The notes under the pieces are model-generated. The model had not been told where the DNA came from, did no database searches, and was given only the letters and a program-made list of their open reading frames with translations. This document shows, piece after piece, positions 34,193 to 41,962 of a stretch of 64,000 nucleotides of DNA. The stretch covers positions 2,020,485 through 2,084,484 of the forward strand of contig NZ_JH109152.1 in assembly GCF_000190755.2 (NCBI RefSeq), in the 5' to 3' direction. The position numbers were made by a program, and so were the translations under genes. Source of the DNA: Methylobacter tundripaludum SV96 (GTDB taxonomy: Bacteria > Pseudomonadota > Gammaproteobacteria > Methylococcales > Methylomonadaceae). How positions within the stretch are numbered: the stretch's first letter is position 1; every line of letters begins with the position of its first letter.

Positions 34193-36667
34193 TTATTTAG
34201 GGTGTTGATATAAATACTTCTGAAAACCGGCAAACACCTTGCCAATTTCTTCAGGCCTGCCCAAATCCGCCACGGCATCGGCAATCGCGCCGTGATACTT
34301 GATGCGCAACAACGGCGTCAGCTTTTCCCTGTCCAGCTCCTCGACGCCGACCTTGACGTAATGCGCCAGCACAAAATCGAGAAAGGCCTGCTGTTTGCTG
34401 TTGAAATGAGCATGGATTTCCACCTTTGCCCTTGCCGCTCTTTGTTCGCGGCTCAGTGGCGGCAAGGCATAAGCCACATGTGCCAACACATCGAACAAAT
34501 CGCTGTTTTCGGCGTCGATAATCTTTTGCATTTCAAGCAATTGCTCTTTGCCGAAGCCTTGTTCGGCCAGCCCGAACAACAGTTTGGCTCGCGTATCCGG
34601 TAAACTCCACAAATCGCGCAACTCAGCTTCGTTTTTGAAAAACTCCGGCAACTTGCCGAACAGCGATTCCATAAATTGCTGCGCCGACATCGGTGTGCCG
34701 TCGGGATGCCAGAAACTGGTCACGGTCATGTACTGAATGCTTCGCTCCTTACCGTCGGCAAGCGTCACCTTCGCCTTCTTCTTGCATCCGCACGGGTGCC
34801 GGCCGCATTTTGGGCAAGGCTCTTGCTCGCATTCGCAAGGCCGCTGGTTGCAGACTAGACAAGGTTGCGGCAACGGCTTTTCACATAGACACGGATAGCC
34901 GCCGCATTTGGGGCAGGTTTCCGGCTCAACCGGTTCACCGTCCCACTCCGGGTCGCAAAAGTGATGGTGCGCCTTCACGAAATCGTAGATCGTGAAGTAG
35001 TCCTTGCCGTCGTAAAGCCGCGTGCCGCGCCCGATGATCTGCTTGAACTCGATCATGTTGGTCACCGGCCGCATCAATACGATGTTGCGGATATTTCTGG
35101 CATCCACGCCGGTCGAGAGCTTTTTTGAGGTGGTCAGGATGGTCGGAATGGTTTTCTCGTTGTCCTGAAAATCGCGTAGATACTGCTCGCCCAATGCGCC
35201 GTCGTTGGCCGTCACCCGTTGGCAATAGTTCGGGTTGCTGCTCGTTGTCATCTGGTTGATCAGGTCGCGCATCGCCAGCGCATGTTCCTGAGTGGCACAA
35301 AACACCAGCGTCTTCTGCCGCTGGTCGATCTGCGACATGAAAATTTCGACACGCTTCTTTTCCCGCTCCTTGATCTCGATGATCTTGTTGAAATCGGCTT
35401 CCTTATAAAGTTTGCCGTATTCAACCTCGCCTTCCATGACGCAGTCGTCAGCGGTGTAGATGTATTCGTCCAGCGTCGTGGAAATCTGCCTCACCCGGAA
35501 CGGGGTTAGAAAGCCGTCGTTGATACCGCCTTTTAGCGAGTAGGCGAACACCGGCTCGCCGAAGTAGGCGTAGGTGTCCACGTTGTCCTTGCGCTTGGGC
35601 GTGGCGGTCAGGCCGAGCTGCACGGCGGGAGTAAAGTGGTTGAGAATGCCGCGCCAGTTGCCTTCGTCATTCGCGCCGCCGCGGTGGCATTCGTCAATGA
35701 CGATGAAGTCGAAAAAATCCGGCGGATATTCGCCGAAATAAAAAGACCGTTCGGGCTGAGCCTGTCGAAGCCCATTATTATGAAACCCTTCGACAAGCTC
35801 AGGGCGAACGGTGTTGCTACCCGGCCCGCTCATAAAAGTCTGAAAAATCGTAAAGAAAATGCTGCCGTTCTTAGGCACCTTGCCCTTCTTGCGGATGTCC
35901 GCAGGATCGATCCGCACCAATGCGTCTTCGGAAAACGCGGCAAACGAAGAGAAATCGTTGTAGGCCTGATCAGCGAGGGTATTGCGATCGGCCAGAAACA
36001 GGATGCGCGGCCGCCGGGTCGGCTCACCGATCATCCTGAGCCTGTCGAAGGGCCCGTCACTCAGATTCCAGCGGGTTTGAAACAGCTTCCAAGCGATTTG
36101 AAAGGCAATCGACGTTTTGCCGGTGCCGGTAGCCAGCGTCAGCAAGATTCGATCGCCGCCTTCGGTGATAGCCTCCAGGACACGGTTAACCGCGATTTCC
36201 TGATAGAAGCGAATCGCCCAGCTGCCGCCTTTATCCGGATAAGGTACAGCCGCGAAGCGGTCGCGCACTCTATTCAACACGGCAAAGGTGCGGCTCCACA
36301 GTTCCTCGGGCGTCGGATATTGCGCCAGCTCACCCTCGACACCGGTATGCATGTCGATGCCGTAAATACCCTGGCCGTTGGTCGCATAGGTGAATCGAAC
36401 GGCCAACTTGCCTGCATAATCCTTAGCCTGACCAACGCCCTCGGTAAGCAGCTTATTCCATGCCTTGGCCTCAATCACCGCTAACTTGGTGTTGCGATAC
36501 TCCAGCACGTAATCGGCGGTCAGCGCCTTGCCGCGCTTGCCGTGGCCCTCAATGCGGCCCAGCGTGATCGAATATTCGCGGCGGATGCGGCTGCCTTCGA
36601 TGACACCCCAACCTGCCGCTTTCAGAGCGGGGTCGATATGTTCGGCGCGGGTTTCGGCTTCATTCAT
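34193..36667 (-). CDS. hsdR: Type I restriction enzyme, R subunit (EcoEI-like)
   Basis: This 824-residue subunit translocates and cuts DNA. It has a PD-(D/E)xK nuclease (Asp52, then Glu66-x-Lys68 in VIEAKAW), a helicase core with Walker A LATGTGKTS (about 178-186), DECH (325-328), the GRGTRLYDG motif VI region, and an EcoEI-type C-terminal domain. Two in-frame peptides derive from palindromic repeats: PFDRLRMIGE (about 206-215) and a longer insertion near residues 285-308 (VRPELVEG, then LRQAQPERS), just before DECH. A Cys-rich block (about 600-655) with repeated CPKCG and PCxC motifs looks like extra zinc knuckles. It overlaps the Fic gene by 8 bp and is last in the operon. Confidence 0.93.
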   Translation of the reverse strand: MNEAETRAEHIDPALKAAGWGVIEGSRIRREYSITLGRIEGHGKRGKALTADYVLEYRNTKLAVIEAKAWNKLLTEGVGQAKDYAGKLAVRFTYATNGQGIYGIDMHTGVEGELAQYPTPEELWSRTFAVLNRVRDRFAAVPYPDKGGSWAIRFYQEIAVNRVLEAITEGGDRILLTLATGTGKTSIAFQIAWKLFQTRWNLSDGPFDRLRMIGEPTRRPRILFLADRNTLADQAYNDFSSFAAFSEDALVRIDPADIRKKGKVPKNGSIFFTIFQTFMSGPGSNTVRPELVEGFHNNGLRQAQPERSFYFGEYPPDFFDFIVIDECHRGGANDEGNWRGILNHFTPAVQLGLTATPKRKDNVDTYAYFGEPVFAYSLKGGINDGFLTPFRVRQISTTLDEYIYTADDCVMEGEVEYGKLYKEADFNKIIEIKEREKKRVEIFMSQIDQRQKTLVFCATQEHALAMRDLINQMTTSSNPNYCQRVTANDGALGEQYLRDFQDNEKTIPTILTTSKKLSTGVDARNIRNIVLMRPVTNMIEFKQIIGRGTRLYDGKDYFTIYDFVKAHHHFCDPEWDGEPVEPETCPKCGGYPCLCEKPLPQPCLVCNQRPCECEQEPCPKCGRHPCGCKKKAKVTLADGKERSIQYMTVTSFWHPDGTPMSAQQFMESLFGKLPEFFKNEAELRDLWSLPDTRAKLLFGLAEQGFGKEQLLEMQKIIDAENSDLFDVLAHVAYALPPLSREQRAARAKVEIHAHFNSKQQAFLDFVLAHYVKVGVEELDREKLTPLLRIKYHGAIADAVADLGRPEEIGKVFAGFQKYLYQHPK
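35747..36052. repeat. REP-type palindromes inserted in hsdR
   Basis: At 35747-35811 two near-inverted arms of about 24 bp, each containing the core CTTCGACA-(A/G)-GCTCAG, flank a short loop. At 36033-36052 there is a single arm with the same core (CCTGAGCCTGTCGAAGG). Both keep the hsdR frame open and add short peptides between conserved helicase blocks. The same core appears at 39071-39256. Confidence 0.8.
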
Positions 36668-37742
36668 CGTCTAAGGTAATCCGGGTTAAAAGGTTAAACA
36701 GCGGGGCGTTAATATAAAAATTTGTCCGGCCGATTTTTTTCTTTTGCACAAAACCATTGGCATCAAGCGCATCTAAATACTTTGCCGCAGTGATGCGCGA
36801 AATCCCTAAATCGTTTTCTACAAATTCAATCTTGGTATAAGGATAACGGAATAAATTATTCAGCAACTCCTGGCTGTAAAGTTTCGGCAGCTCGCTGCGC
36901 AAGCGTTGTTTGGTCGACTGCATCAACTCGCGTAAATTTTTGATTAACTTGATTTCGCTTTTGGCGGTAACGGCCACGCCTTTAACGATATAGACGCACC
37001 ACTCGACCCAATCATGGCTTTCCCGAGTCGATTGCAGCAAGCGGTAATATTGGTTTTTGGTTGAGGTGATGTAACGGCTTAAATACAGCACCGGCAAATC
37101 CAGCAAACCTTCACGTTGAAGGATTAACAGATTCAATATCCGCCCGGTGCGGCCATTGCCGTCATAAAACGGATGTATGCTTTCAAACTGGTGATGGGCG
37201 ATGGCCATGCGCAATAAAGGGTCCAGTTCATCATCGGCATGAATAAATTTCACCAGCTCGGTCATCAGCTGTTCTATCACCCGCACATCTTGCGGCGGCT
37301 CATACACTGTTGCGCCGGTATGCTGGTTTTTAAGCATGGTCCCCGGCAATTTTCTTAAACCGGCGTTGTTTTGCTCGACTGCTTCCTGCACCCGCAAAAT
37401 CGTATTCAAGCGGATTAAGCCGGATTCCTGCACGTCGGAAAATCCCACCCTTAGCCCGGCAATGTAGTTTTGCACCTCTTTAGCGGCAGGCGACGCAGCG
37501 CTGTTGGGCTCGTAAGCGTAAAGCTCGTCATGCGTGGTGATAATATTTTCAATTTCCGAACTGTCTTTCGCTTCCTGCATAGCCAGTGTATCCAGAAGAA
37601 TCGCGCGGTTAGGTAAAGCTTCGCACAAGCCTTTCAGCTCGGCTAAATAGCGATGCGCTTCAGTCAGGCTTTGCCAAACGGCTTTAACTTCCAGGCTGTC
37701 ATGGCTTGGAATCTCTAATTCAACCACCTTCTTCACCCGCAA
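36660..37742 (-). CDS. Fic-family AMP transferase with inhibitory N-terminal motif
   Basis: This 360-residue Fic protein has the complete active-site motif HPFYDGNGRTGR (about 190-201), so AMPylation of a target protein is likely. An N-terminal inhibitory motif of the (S/T)xxxE(G/N) type is present (SSEIEN, residues 61-66), the class that represses itself in cis. The C-terminal part looks like a winged helix (LGISRITAAKYLDALDANGFVQKKKIGRTNFYIN) and may bind DNA. It lies between hsdS and hsdR on the same strand, overlapping hsdR by 8 bp. Its link to the restriction system is inferred from position. Confidence 0.9.
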   Translation of the reverse strand: MRVKKVVELEIPSHDSLEVKAVWQSLTEAHRYLAELKGLCEALPNRAILLDTLAMQEAKDSSEIENIITTHDELYAYEPNSAASPAAKEVQNYIAGLRVGFSDVQESGLIRLNTILRVQEAVEQNNAGLRKLPGTMLKNQHTGATVYEPPQDVRVIEQLMTELVKFIHADDELDPLLRMAIAHHQFESIHPFYDGNGRTGRILNLLILQREGLLDLPVLYLSRYITSTKNQYYRLLQSTRESHDWVEWCVYIVKGVAVTAKSEIKLIKNLRELMQSTKQRLRSELPKLYSQELLNNLFRYPYTKIEFVENDLGISRITAAKYLDALDANGFVQKKKIGRTNFYINAPLFNLLTRITLDDE

Positions 37743-37856
37743 CTCATGATAAGAAATTTAAATTATCTTATCATGTTAAGGATAACGTGTATAAAAAATA
37801 GAATTTTGTTATCACGTTATGGCGGATAGGTTTAAAAAACCGGTTTTTTATACAGG

Positions 37857-39062
37857 TCATAGTTCACCGCTGAAGGCTTGGTGGAGCAGGGATTTTTTCA
37901 GTTCGTCGAGGGCGGCGAGTTTTTGTTGGTATATGGATTCTAGGCGTTGGGTTTCTTCGCTAAGTGCAGAAATTTTCACGACAATAGCCTGCTGTTCTTT
38001 CAAAGGCGGAAGAGGAATTGGGTAGCTTTTTAGCTTTTGCCCATTAATATTTGCCTGGTTGACACTCGAAATCACAACAGTTTTACCATATTCCTTCGCA
38101 ATTTTACTATTAAGGAAATAGTTCAAATAATCCGCATCAAGCAGGTTCTCTTTTCTGTGAATCCTTATCAAGTACCCTGCAAAAATTGCGGGCATTTCAG
38201 CTTTGTAGATAGCTGTTTTTCCTACTAATTCTGGACTATTGGTTCGGTTAAATAGAACGTCATTATTGTTCAGAAAATATTTATCAATTTCGCAATCGTC
38301 ATCTGAATATACTAGCTTGTCCCACACAAATCGGCCACTTTGAATATTACCCATTCTAAGTACTGGTATTTTTCCTTGCTCCTTAGATTTTGCAGATGAC
38401 CCATATTCAACCCTCGTGCAAACTTCACCCAGTGTCGTATTAATCCACCCTTCACCGCGCTGAGTGAAAACTGATTGTAGGTGGCTTTCGAACAGAGCGC
38501 TGGCATTTTTGAGGTTCTCTTCGGCATTGGCTTTGGCGGTGGCGATGCCGTCAAACGCTTTGTCGAGGATACCGACAATCCGCTGCTATTCGTCTATTGA
38601 TGTCGGATAGCTAACCGCGAATCTCTCCGCTAAAACGGAACGCGCAAGTTCAGTTTGCCCACCGCACCCTTCGCCAGCTGCCATAATTGCTTCTTCAATA
38701 ACGACAAGCATGTAGCCAAAAAAATCCGGGAAGAATTTTCCCGACTTTGGGCGAACAATGGTGACGTGCGAATCAACCGTAGTCGGTTCGGCCGGGATGT
38801 CACGAACCTGAGCAACACGGCCTAAAGTCCCGGTTCCCGTCGAATTAACCAGCACGTCGCCAAGCTGAATGAAACGCGCTGCATTGACGGCCTTTGCTTC
38901 TACGTCATGTCTTCGCGACCGTTCGTAGCTAACGCGATGATCTCGAATACACTTCTGGTTGACGACACATACGCCACCTTCTTCCAAATACTTTGGTGAG
39001 ATTCCTCGGTTCAGCAAGGCGCACACCTCGCCTAGAGGCTTTGTCTTCCATCCGGTTTTCAT
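37857..39062 (-). pseudogene. hsdS: Type I restriction specificity subunit, interrupted by an amber codon
   Basis: The reading frame from ATG 39062 to the stop at 37857 would give an HsdS of about 400 residues: first target recognition domain (about 1-155), central spacer, second recognition domain (about 200-330) and the C-terminal helical repeat (PPLKEQQAIVVKISALSEETQRLESIYQQKL). A single TAG at 38586-38588 interrupts it after SIDE; the next codons read QRIVGILDKAF, so the lost residue is probably the first Gln of the usual E-Q-Q-R-I motif (CAG to TAG). All else is in frame. A second piece could restart at the ATG at 38354. Specificity is probably lost unless the amber codon is read through. 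Confidence 0.88.
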
Positions 39063-39595
39063 AGCGAGCTCTCCCCATCCGTTCGTCCTGAGCTTGTCGA
39101 AGGATGATCGGATGGGGAGATGCCTTCGACTATTCGACTTGCTCTCGGCTCCGGGCGCACGGTGCTGGTGGTTTCAGTGAAAATAGCTGGTGTTGCTTGC
39201 CGCCTTTCGACACCGTTCATTCCTTCGACAAGCTCAGGACGAACGGTGTCGAAAGGCTCAGTCCGAACGACATCCAAGATCTCAGTCCGGACGGTATTAT
39301 TGGTTCGGCAAGTATTTGATGATTTGGCAAGACGGGATACCTCGACCCAATCACCGCGCATCATGGCTTCCTTCTTTTTACGACTCCAGCCTTTGATTTG
39401 CCGCTCAGAGGTCAGTGCTTCAATCCGGGTTGGAAAGTCCTGCGAAAAAGCCAGTTGCAGGGGACGCCGTTTGAAGGTGTAACAACTGGTTATCGCACCC
39501 AGATGGTGTTCATGGATGCGTTTTTCAAGATTGTCTGTGTGGCCGGTGTAGTAGCTGCTATCGGCACAGCGGAGAATGTAAACCCAGAAAGCCAT
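39059..39595 (-). CDS. GIY-YIG nuclease-domain protein with repeat-derived tail
   Basis: The first 90 or so residues form a small URI-type GIY-YIG domain (VYILRCADSSYYTGHTDNLEKRIHEH, then a conserved Glu in SERQIKGWSRKKKEAM). The remaining 85 residues are unlike the family and translate palindromic repeat DNA (TVRTEILDVVRTEPFDTVRPELVEG... DHPSTSSGRTDGESS). The original stop was probably lost by repeat insertion. It overlaps the MNT gene stop by 1 bp and the hsdS start by 4 bp. Free-standing GIY-YIG proteins of this size are common and of unclear role; here it sits inside the restriction operon. Confidence 0.8.
   Translation of the reverse strand: MAFWVYILRCADSSYYTGHTDNLEKRIHEHHLGAITSCYTFKRRPLQLAFSQDFPTRIEALTSERQIKGWSRKKKEAMMRGDWVEVSRLAKSSNTCRTNNTVRTEILDVVRTEPFDTVRPELVEGMNGVERRQATPAIFTETTSTVRPEPRASRIVEGISPSDHPSTSSGRTDGESSL
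39071..39256. repeat. REP-type palindromes in the GIY-YIG tail
   Basis: Two hairpin elements lie here. The first has arms CTCCCCATCC (39071-39080) and GGATGGGGAG (39110-39119) around the core CCTGAGCTTGTCGAAGG. The second has perfect arms CCTTTCGACACCGTTC (39203-39218) and GAACGGTGTCGAAAGG (39241-39256) around CCTTCGACAAGCTCAGG. Shorter degenerate pieces continue to about 39300. The cores match those in hsdR. Confidence 0.82.
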
Positions 39596-39954
39596 TACTC
39601 ACTGTCCTTGTGTTCGGTTCTATTTACAAGTTCAGAGTCAATAGATGTAAGTCGTTGATAAAACACCACACCAACCCGCTCGATATGCTCTAACAAACTT
39701 GGGCTGTCGATGTAATTCCGGATCGACAAATCCACCTGATAGGGGATAGGCGAGTCTTCCAATCTACCGGCAATTTCGCCCAATATGCGATGATCCAGGC
39801 TATCGCCGGTTAGGGTCAGGTCGATGTCGGAGCCTTTCCGGTAATTGCCTTTGGCGCGCGAGCCATAGAGGATCGCCTGTTCGACCGCAGGGTAGTCGGC
39901 CAGTATCCGGCGAATGATTGCCAGGGTTTGCTCGGGAAGTCCAAAACTTGACAT
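39595..39954 (-). CDS. MNT-domain nucleotidyltransferase (MntA-like antitoxin)
   Basis: This 119-residue minimal nucleotidyltransferase has GSRAKGNYRKGSDIDL (Gly31 onward; Asp43 and Asp45) and a third acid at Asp75 (YQVDLSI), so catalytic residues appear complete. In MntA-HepT systems such a protein AMPylates and silences the HEPN RNase toxin. Its start is 2 bp after the stop of the HsdM-HEPN frame, the tight HEPN-then-MNT order usual for these pairs. It is followed by the GIY-YIG gene with 1-bp overlap. Confidence 0.9.
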   Translation of the reverse strand: MSSFGLPEQTLAIIRRILADYPAVEQAILYGSRAKGNYRKGSDIDLTLTGDSLDHRILGEIAGRLEDSPIPYQVDLSIRNYIDSPSLLEHIERVGVVFYQRLTSIDSELVNRTEHKDSE

Positions 39955-39956
39955 GG

Positions 39957-41828
39957 CTATTCTTTGTGCTGCATGTCTTCTTGCAGTGCAAGAAATTCGG
40001 GGTGATAAGTGTTAATGATGGCAACGATTAGAGCCTCCGCAATCTCCAGGTTATAGGTATGGCTGGAGAGATTGCGTTTTTCGATCATATCCATCCAGGT
40101 TTCGCCATCTTCAATCAGGCCACGCTTGAATGCCTCGCGCACGGCGCCACGCGAGCCCACGATGCCTTGAATGCCCTCGTAAGCCAAATAATCTTTCAAT
40201 ACATTCCAGGCCAATTCGTGAACAAACTCGAATCCTTGTATGACCCCCTGTTTTTCAAGGTTGGACAGCGGACGCTGCCGCGACAATTCAACTGCCAACG
40301 TGAGCTGATAGAGGGCAAGCTTATAATTCTCAAAGCGTTGTTTCCAGCGAATATCCTCAGTCATGAACAGCTCCTGATAATAGTTTTTTGATATTTCCAA
40401 GCACATTGGCCTCTCTGCATCCAATGCTGCAATCTCGTCCATGATGTCCTGGGGGCTGCGATGGATAATTGCTTCGCCGCCGTTGGGATTCTTTACCGAA
40501 AGGTCGAAGGTTGCCGGGTCGATGGTGGCAGCATCCACGCTCCAGCTTTTGGGCGAGTCGGCGTTAGTTTGTTGCAATTCGATAAACTCGGCAAGATCGG
40601 CGTCGTTAAGCGGGTTGGTCTTGCCCATGTTGCGGCCCGGTTCGAGCTGGTAGTACCACGTCTTGCGGGTCGGCGCGCCTTTCTCGAAGAACAGCACCAC
40701 GGTCTTTACGCCCGCGCCCTGAAAGGTGCCGCCGGGACAGTCGAGGATGGTATGCAGGTTGCAACTTTCCAACAGCAGTTTCCTCAAGCTTACCGACGCG
40801 TTATCAGTGTTGGACAGGAAGGTGTTCTTGATGACCACGCCGCCGCGTCCGCCAGCCCTGAGCATCTTGATGAAATGCTGGAGGAACAGGAACGCGGTTT
40901 CGCCGGTGCGGATCGGGAAATTCTGCTGCACTTCCTTACGCTCCTTACCGCCGAACGGCGGATTGGCCAGCACTATGTCGTAGCGGTCCTTGTCCTGGAT
41001 GTCGGCAAGGTTTTCGGCCAGGGTATTGGTGTGGATGATGTTCGGCGTCTCAATGCCGTGCAGAATCATGTTCATGATGGCGATCACGTAAGCCAGCGAC
41101 TTCTTTTCCTTGCCGTAGAAAGTACGCGTTTGCAGGATATTGTGGTCGCCTGTGGTGAGGTTGCCTTGGGCCGTCAGATAATCGAATGCCTCGCACAAGA
41201 AGCCCGCCGAACCGACCGCGCCGTCATAAATGCTTTCGCCGATTTTGGGTTGCACCACTTGCACGATAGCGCGAATCAGCGGGCGCGGTGTGTAATACTC
41301 GCCGCCGTTGCGCCCCGCGTTGCCCATGTTCTTGATCTTGGCTTCGTAAAGGTGCGACAGCTCATGCTTTTCGGTCTGCGAGCGGAAACGCAGTTCGTCG
41401 ATGTGGTCGATGATTTCGCGCAAGTTGTAACCGCTGTGGATCTTGTTCTTGATCTCGCCGAATATCTCGCCAATCTTGTATTCGATGGTGTTCGGGCCAT
41501 CGGCTTTTTGCTTGAAGCCGTGCAGGTAGGGAAACAGCTCGCGGTCTACGAAGTCGCGCAGATCGTCGCCGGTCAGCGCCTTGTTGTGGTCCGGCTTGCC
41601 ATCGTTGTCCTTGGGCGCGGCCCAGTTTTCCCAGCGGTACGGCAGGTCAAGAATGAAAGCGTATTTCTTCCCCTCCAGCTCGGCTTCCATGGCCTTGTCC
41701 TGCTCCAGGCCGTCCAGAAATTTCAGGAACAGCAGCCACGAGGTTTGCTCGGTGTAGTCCAGTTCGCTGGCGCAACCGGCCTCTTTCCAGATGACGTCGT
41801 CGATATTTTTGAAGGCTTGTTTGAACAT
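39957..41828 (-). CDS. hsdM: Type I methyltransferase HsdM fused to a HEPN (HepT-like) domain
   Basis: This is a 623-residue reading frame. Residues 1 to about 488 are a type I DNA adenine methyltransferase: helical N-terminal domain, GEYYTPRPLIRAIVQVV, the SAM-binding segment YDGAVGSAGFLCEAF, and catalytic NPPF in IVLANPPFGG (about 286-289). Residues about 489-623 are a HEPN domain of the HI0074/HepT type (RWKQRFENYKLALYQL, LEKQGVIQGFEFVHELAWNVLKDYL, REAFKRGLI) with the RNase motif R-x4-H-x-Y intact (Arg585, His590, Tyr592). No stop separates them. An internal ATG at 40364 with AGGAG before it could also give free HEPN (39957-40364). It is first in the operon, with MNT next. Confidence 0.92.
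   Translation of the reverse strand: MFKQAFKNIDDVIWKEAGCASELDYTEQTSWLLFLKFLDGLEQDKAMEAELEGKKYAFILDLPYRWENWAAPKDNDGKPDHNKALTGDDLRDFVDRELFPYLHGFKQKADGPNTIEYKIGEIFGEIKNKIHSGYNLREIIDHIDELRFRSQTEKHELSHLYEAKIKNMGNAGRNGGEYYTPRPLIRAIVQVVQPKIGESIYDGAVGSAGFLCEAFDYLTAQGNLTTGDHNILQTRTFYGKEKKSLAYVIAIMNMILHGIETPNIIHTNTLAENLADIQDKDRYDIVLANPPFGGKERKEVQQNFPIRTGETAFLFLQHFIKMLRAGGRGGVVIKNTFLSNTDNASVSLRKLLLESCNLHTILDCPGGTFQGAGVKTVVLFFEKGAPTRKTWYYQLEPGRNMGKTNPLNDADLAEFIELQQTNADSPKSWSVDAATIDPATFDLSVKNPNGGEAIIHRSPQDIMDEIAALDAERPMCLEISKNYYQELFMTEDIRWKQRFENYKLALYQLTLAVELSRQRPLSNLEKQGVIQGFEFVHELAWNVLKDYLAYEGIQGIVGSRGAVREAFKRGLIEDGETWMDMIEKRNLSSHTYNLEIAEALIVAIINTYHPEFLALQEDMQHKE
40371..40375 (-). promoter_or_regulatory. 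Internal ribosome binding site before the HEPN part
   Basis: AGGAG on the minus strand, 6 nt before the in-frame ATG at 40364. It would allow a separate HEPN protein of 135 residues (MTEDIRWKQRFENYK...) to be made besides the HsdM fusion. Confidence 0.6.
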
Positions 41829-41962
41829 GGATTTTTTTCTTTTGAGCCGTTGTCCACTTTGGCCGACAACGGGTTATATATAGGGATAACTAAGGGTTAT
41901 TTTGCGTACACCATTGAAATAATCGTCGGCTTTACAATTCGCCGAGTATGTCGCGGCGGTCG

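Noticed and set aside
35636-36484. A 282-codon frame opposite hsdR
   Set aside because: It mirrors the helicase core of hsdR and has no independent support.
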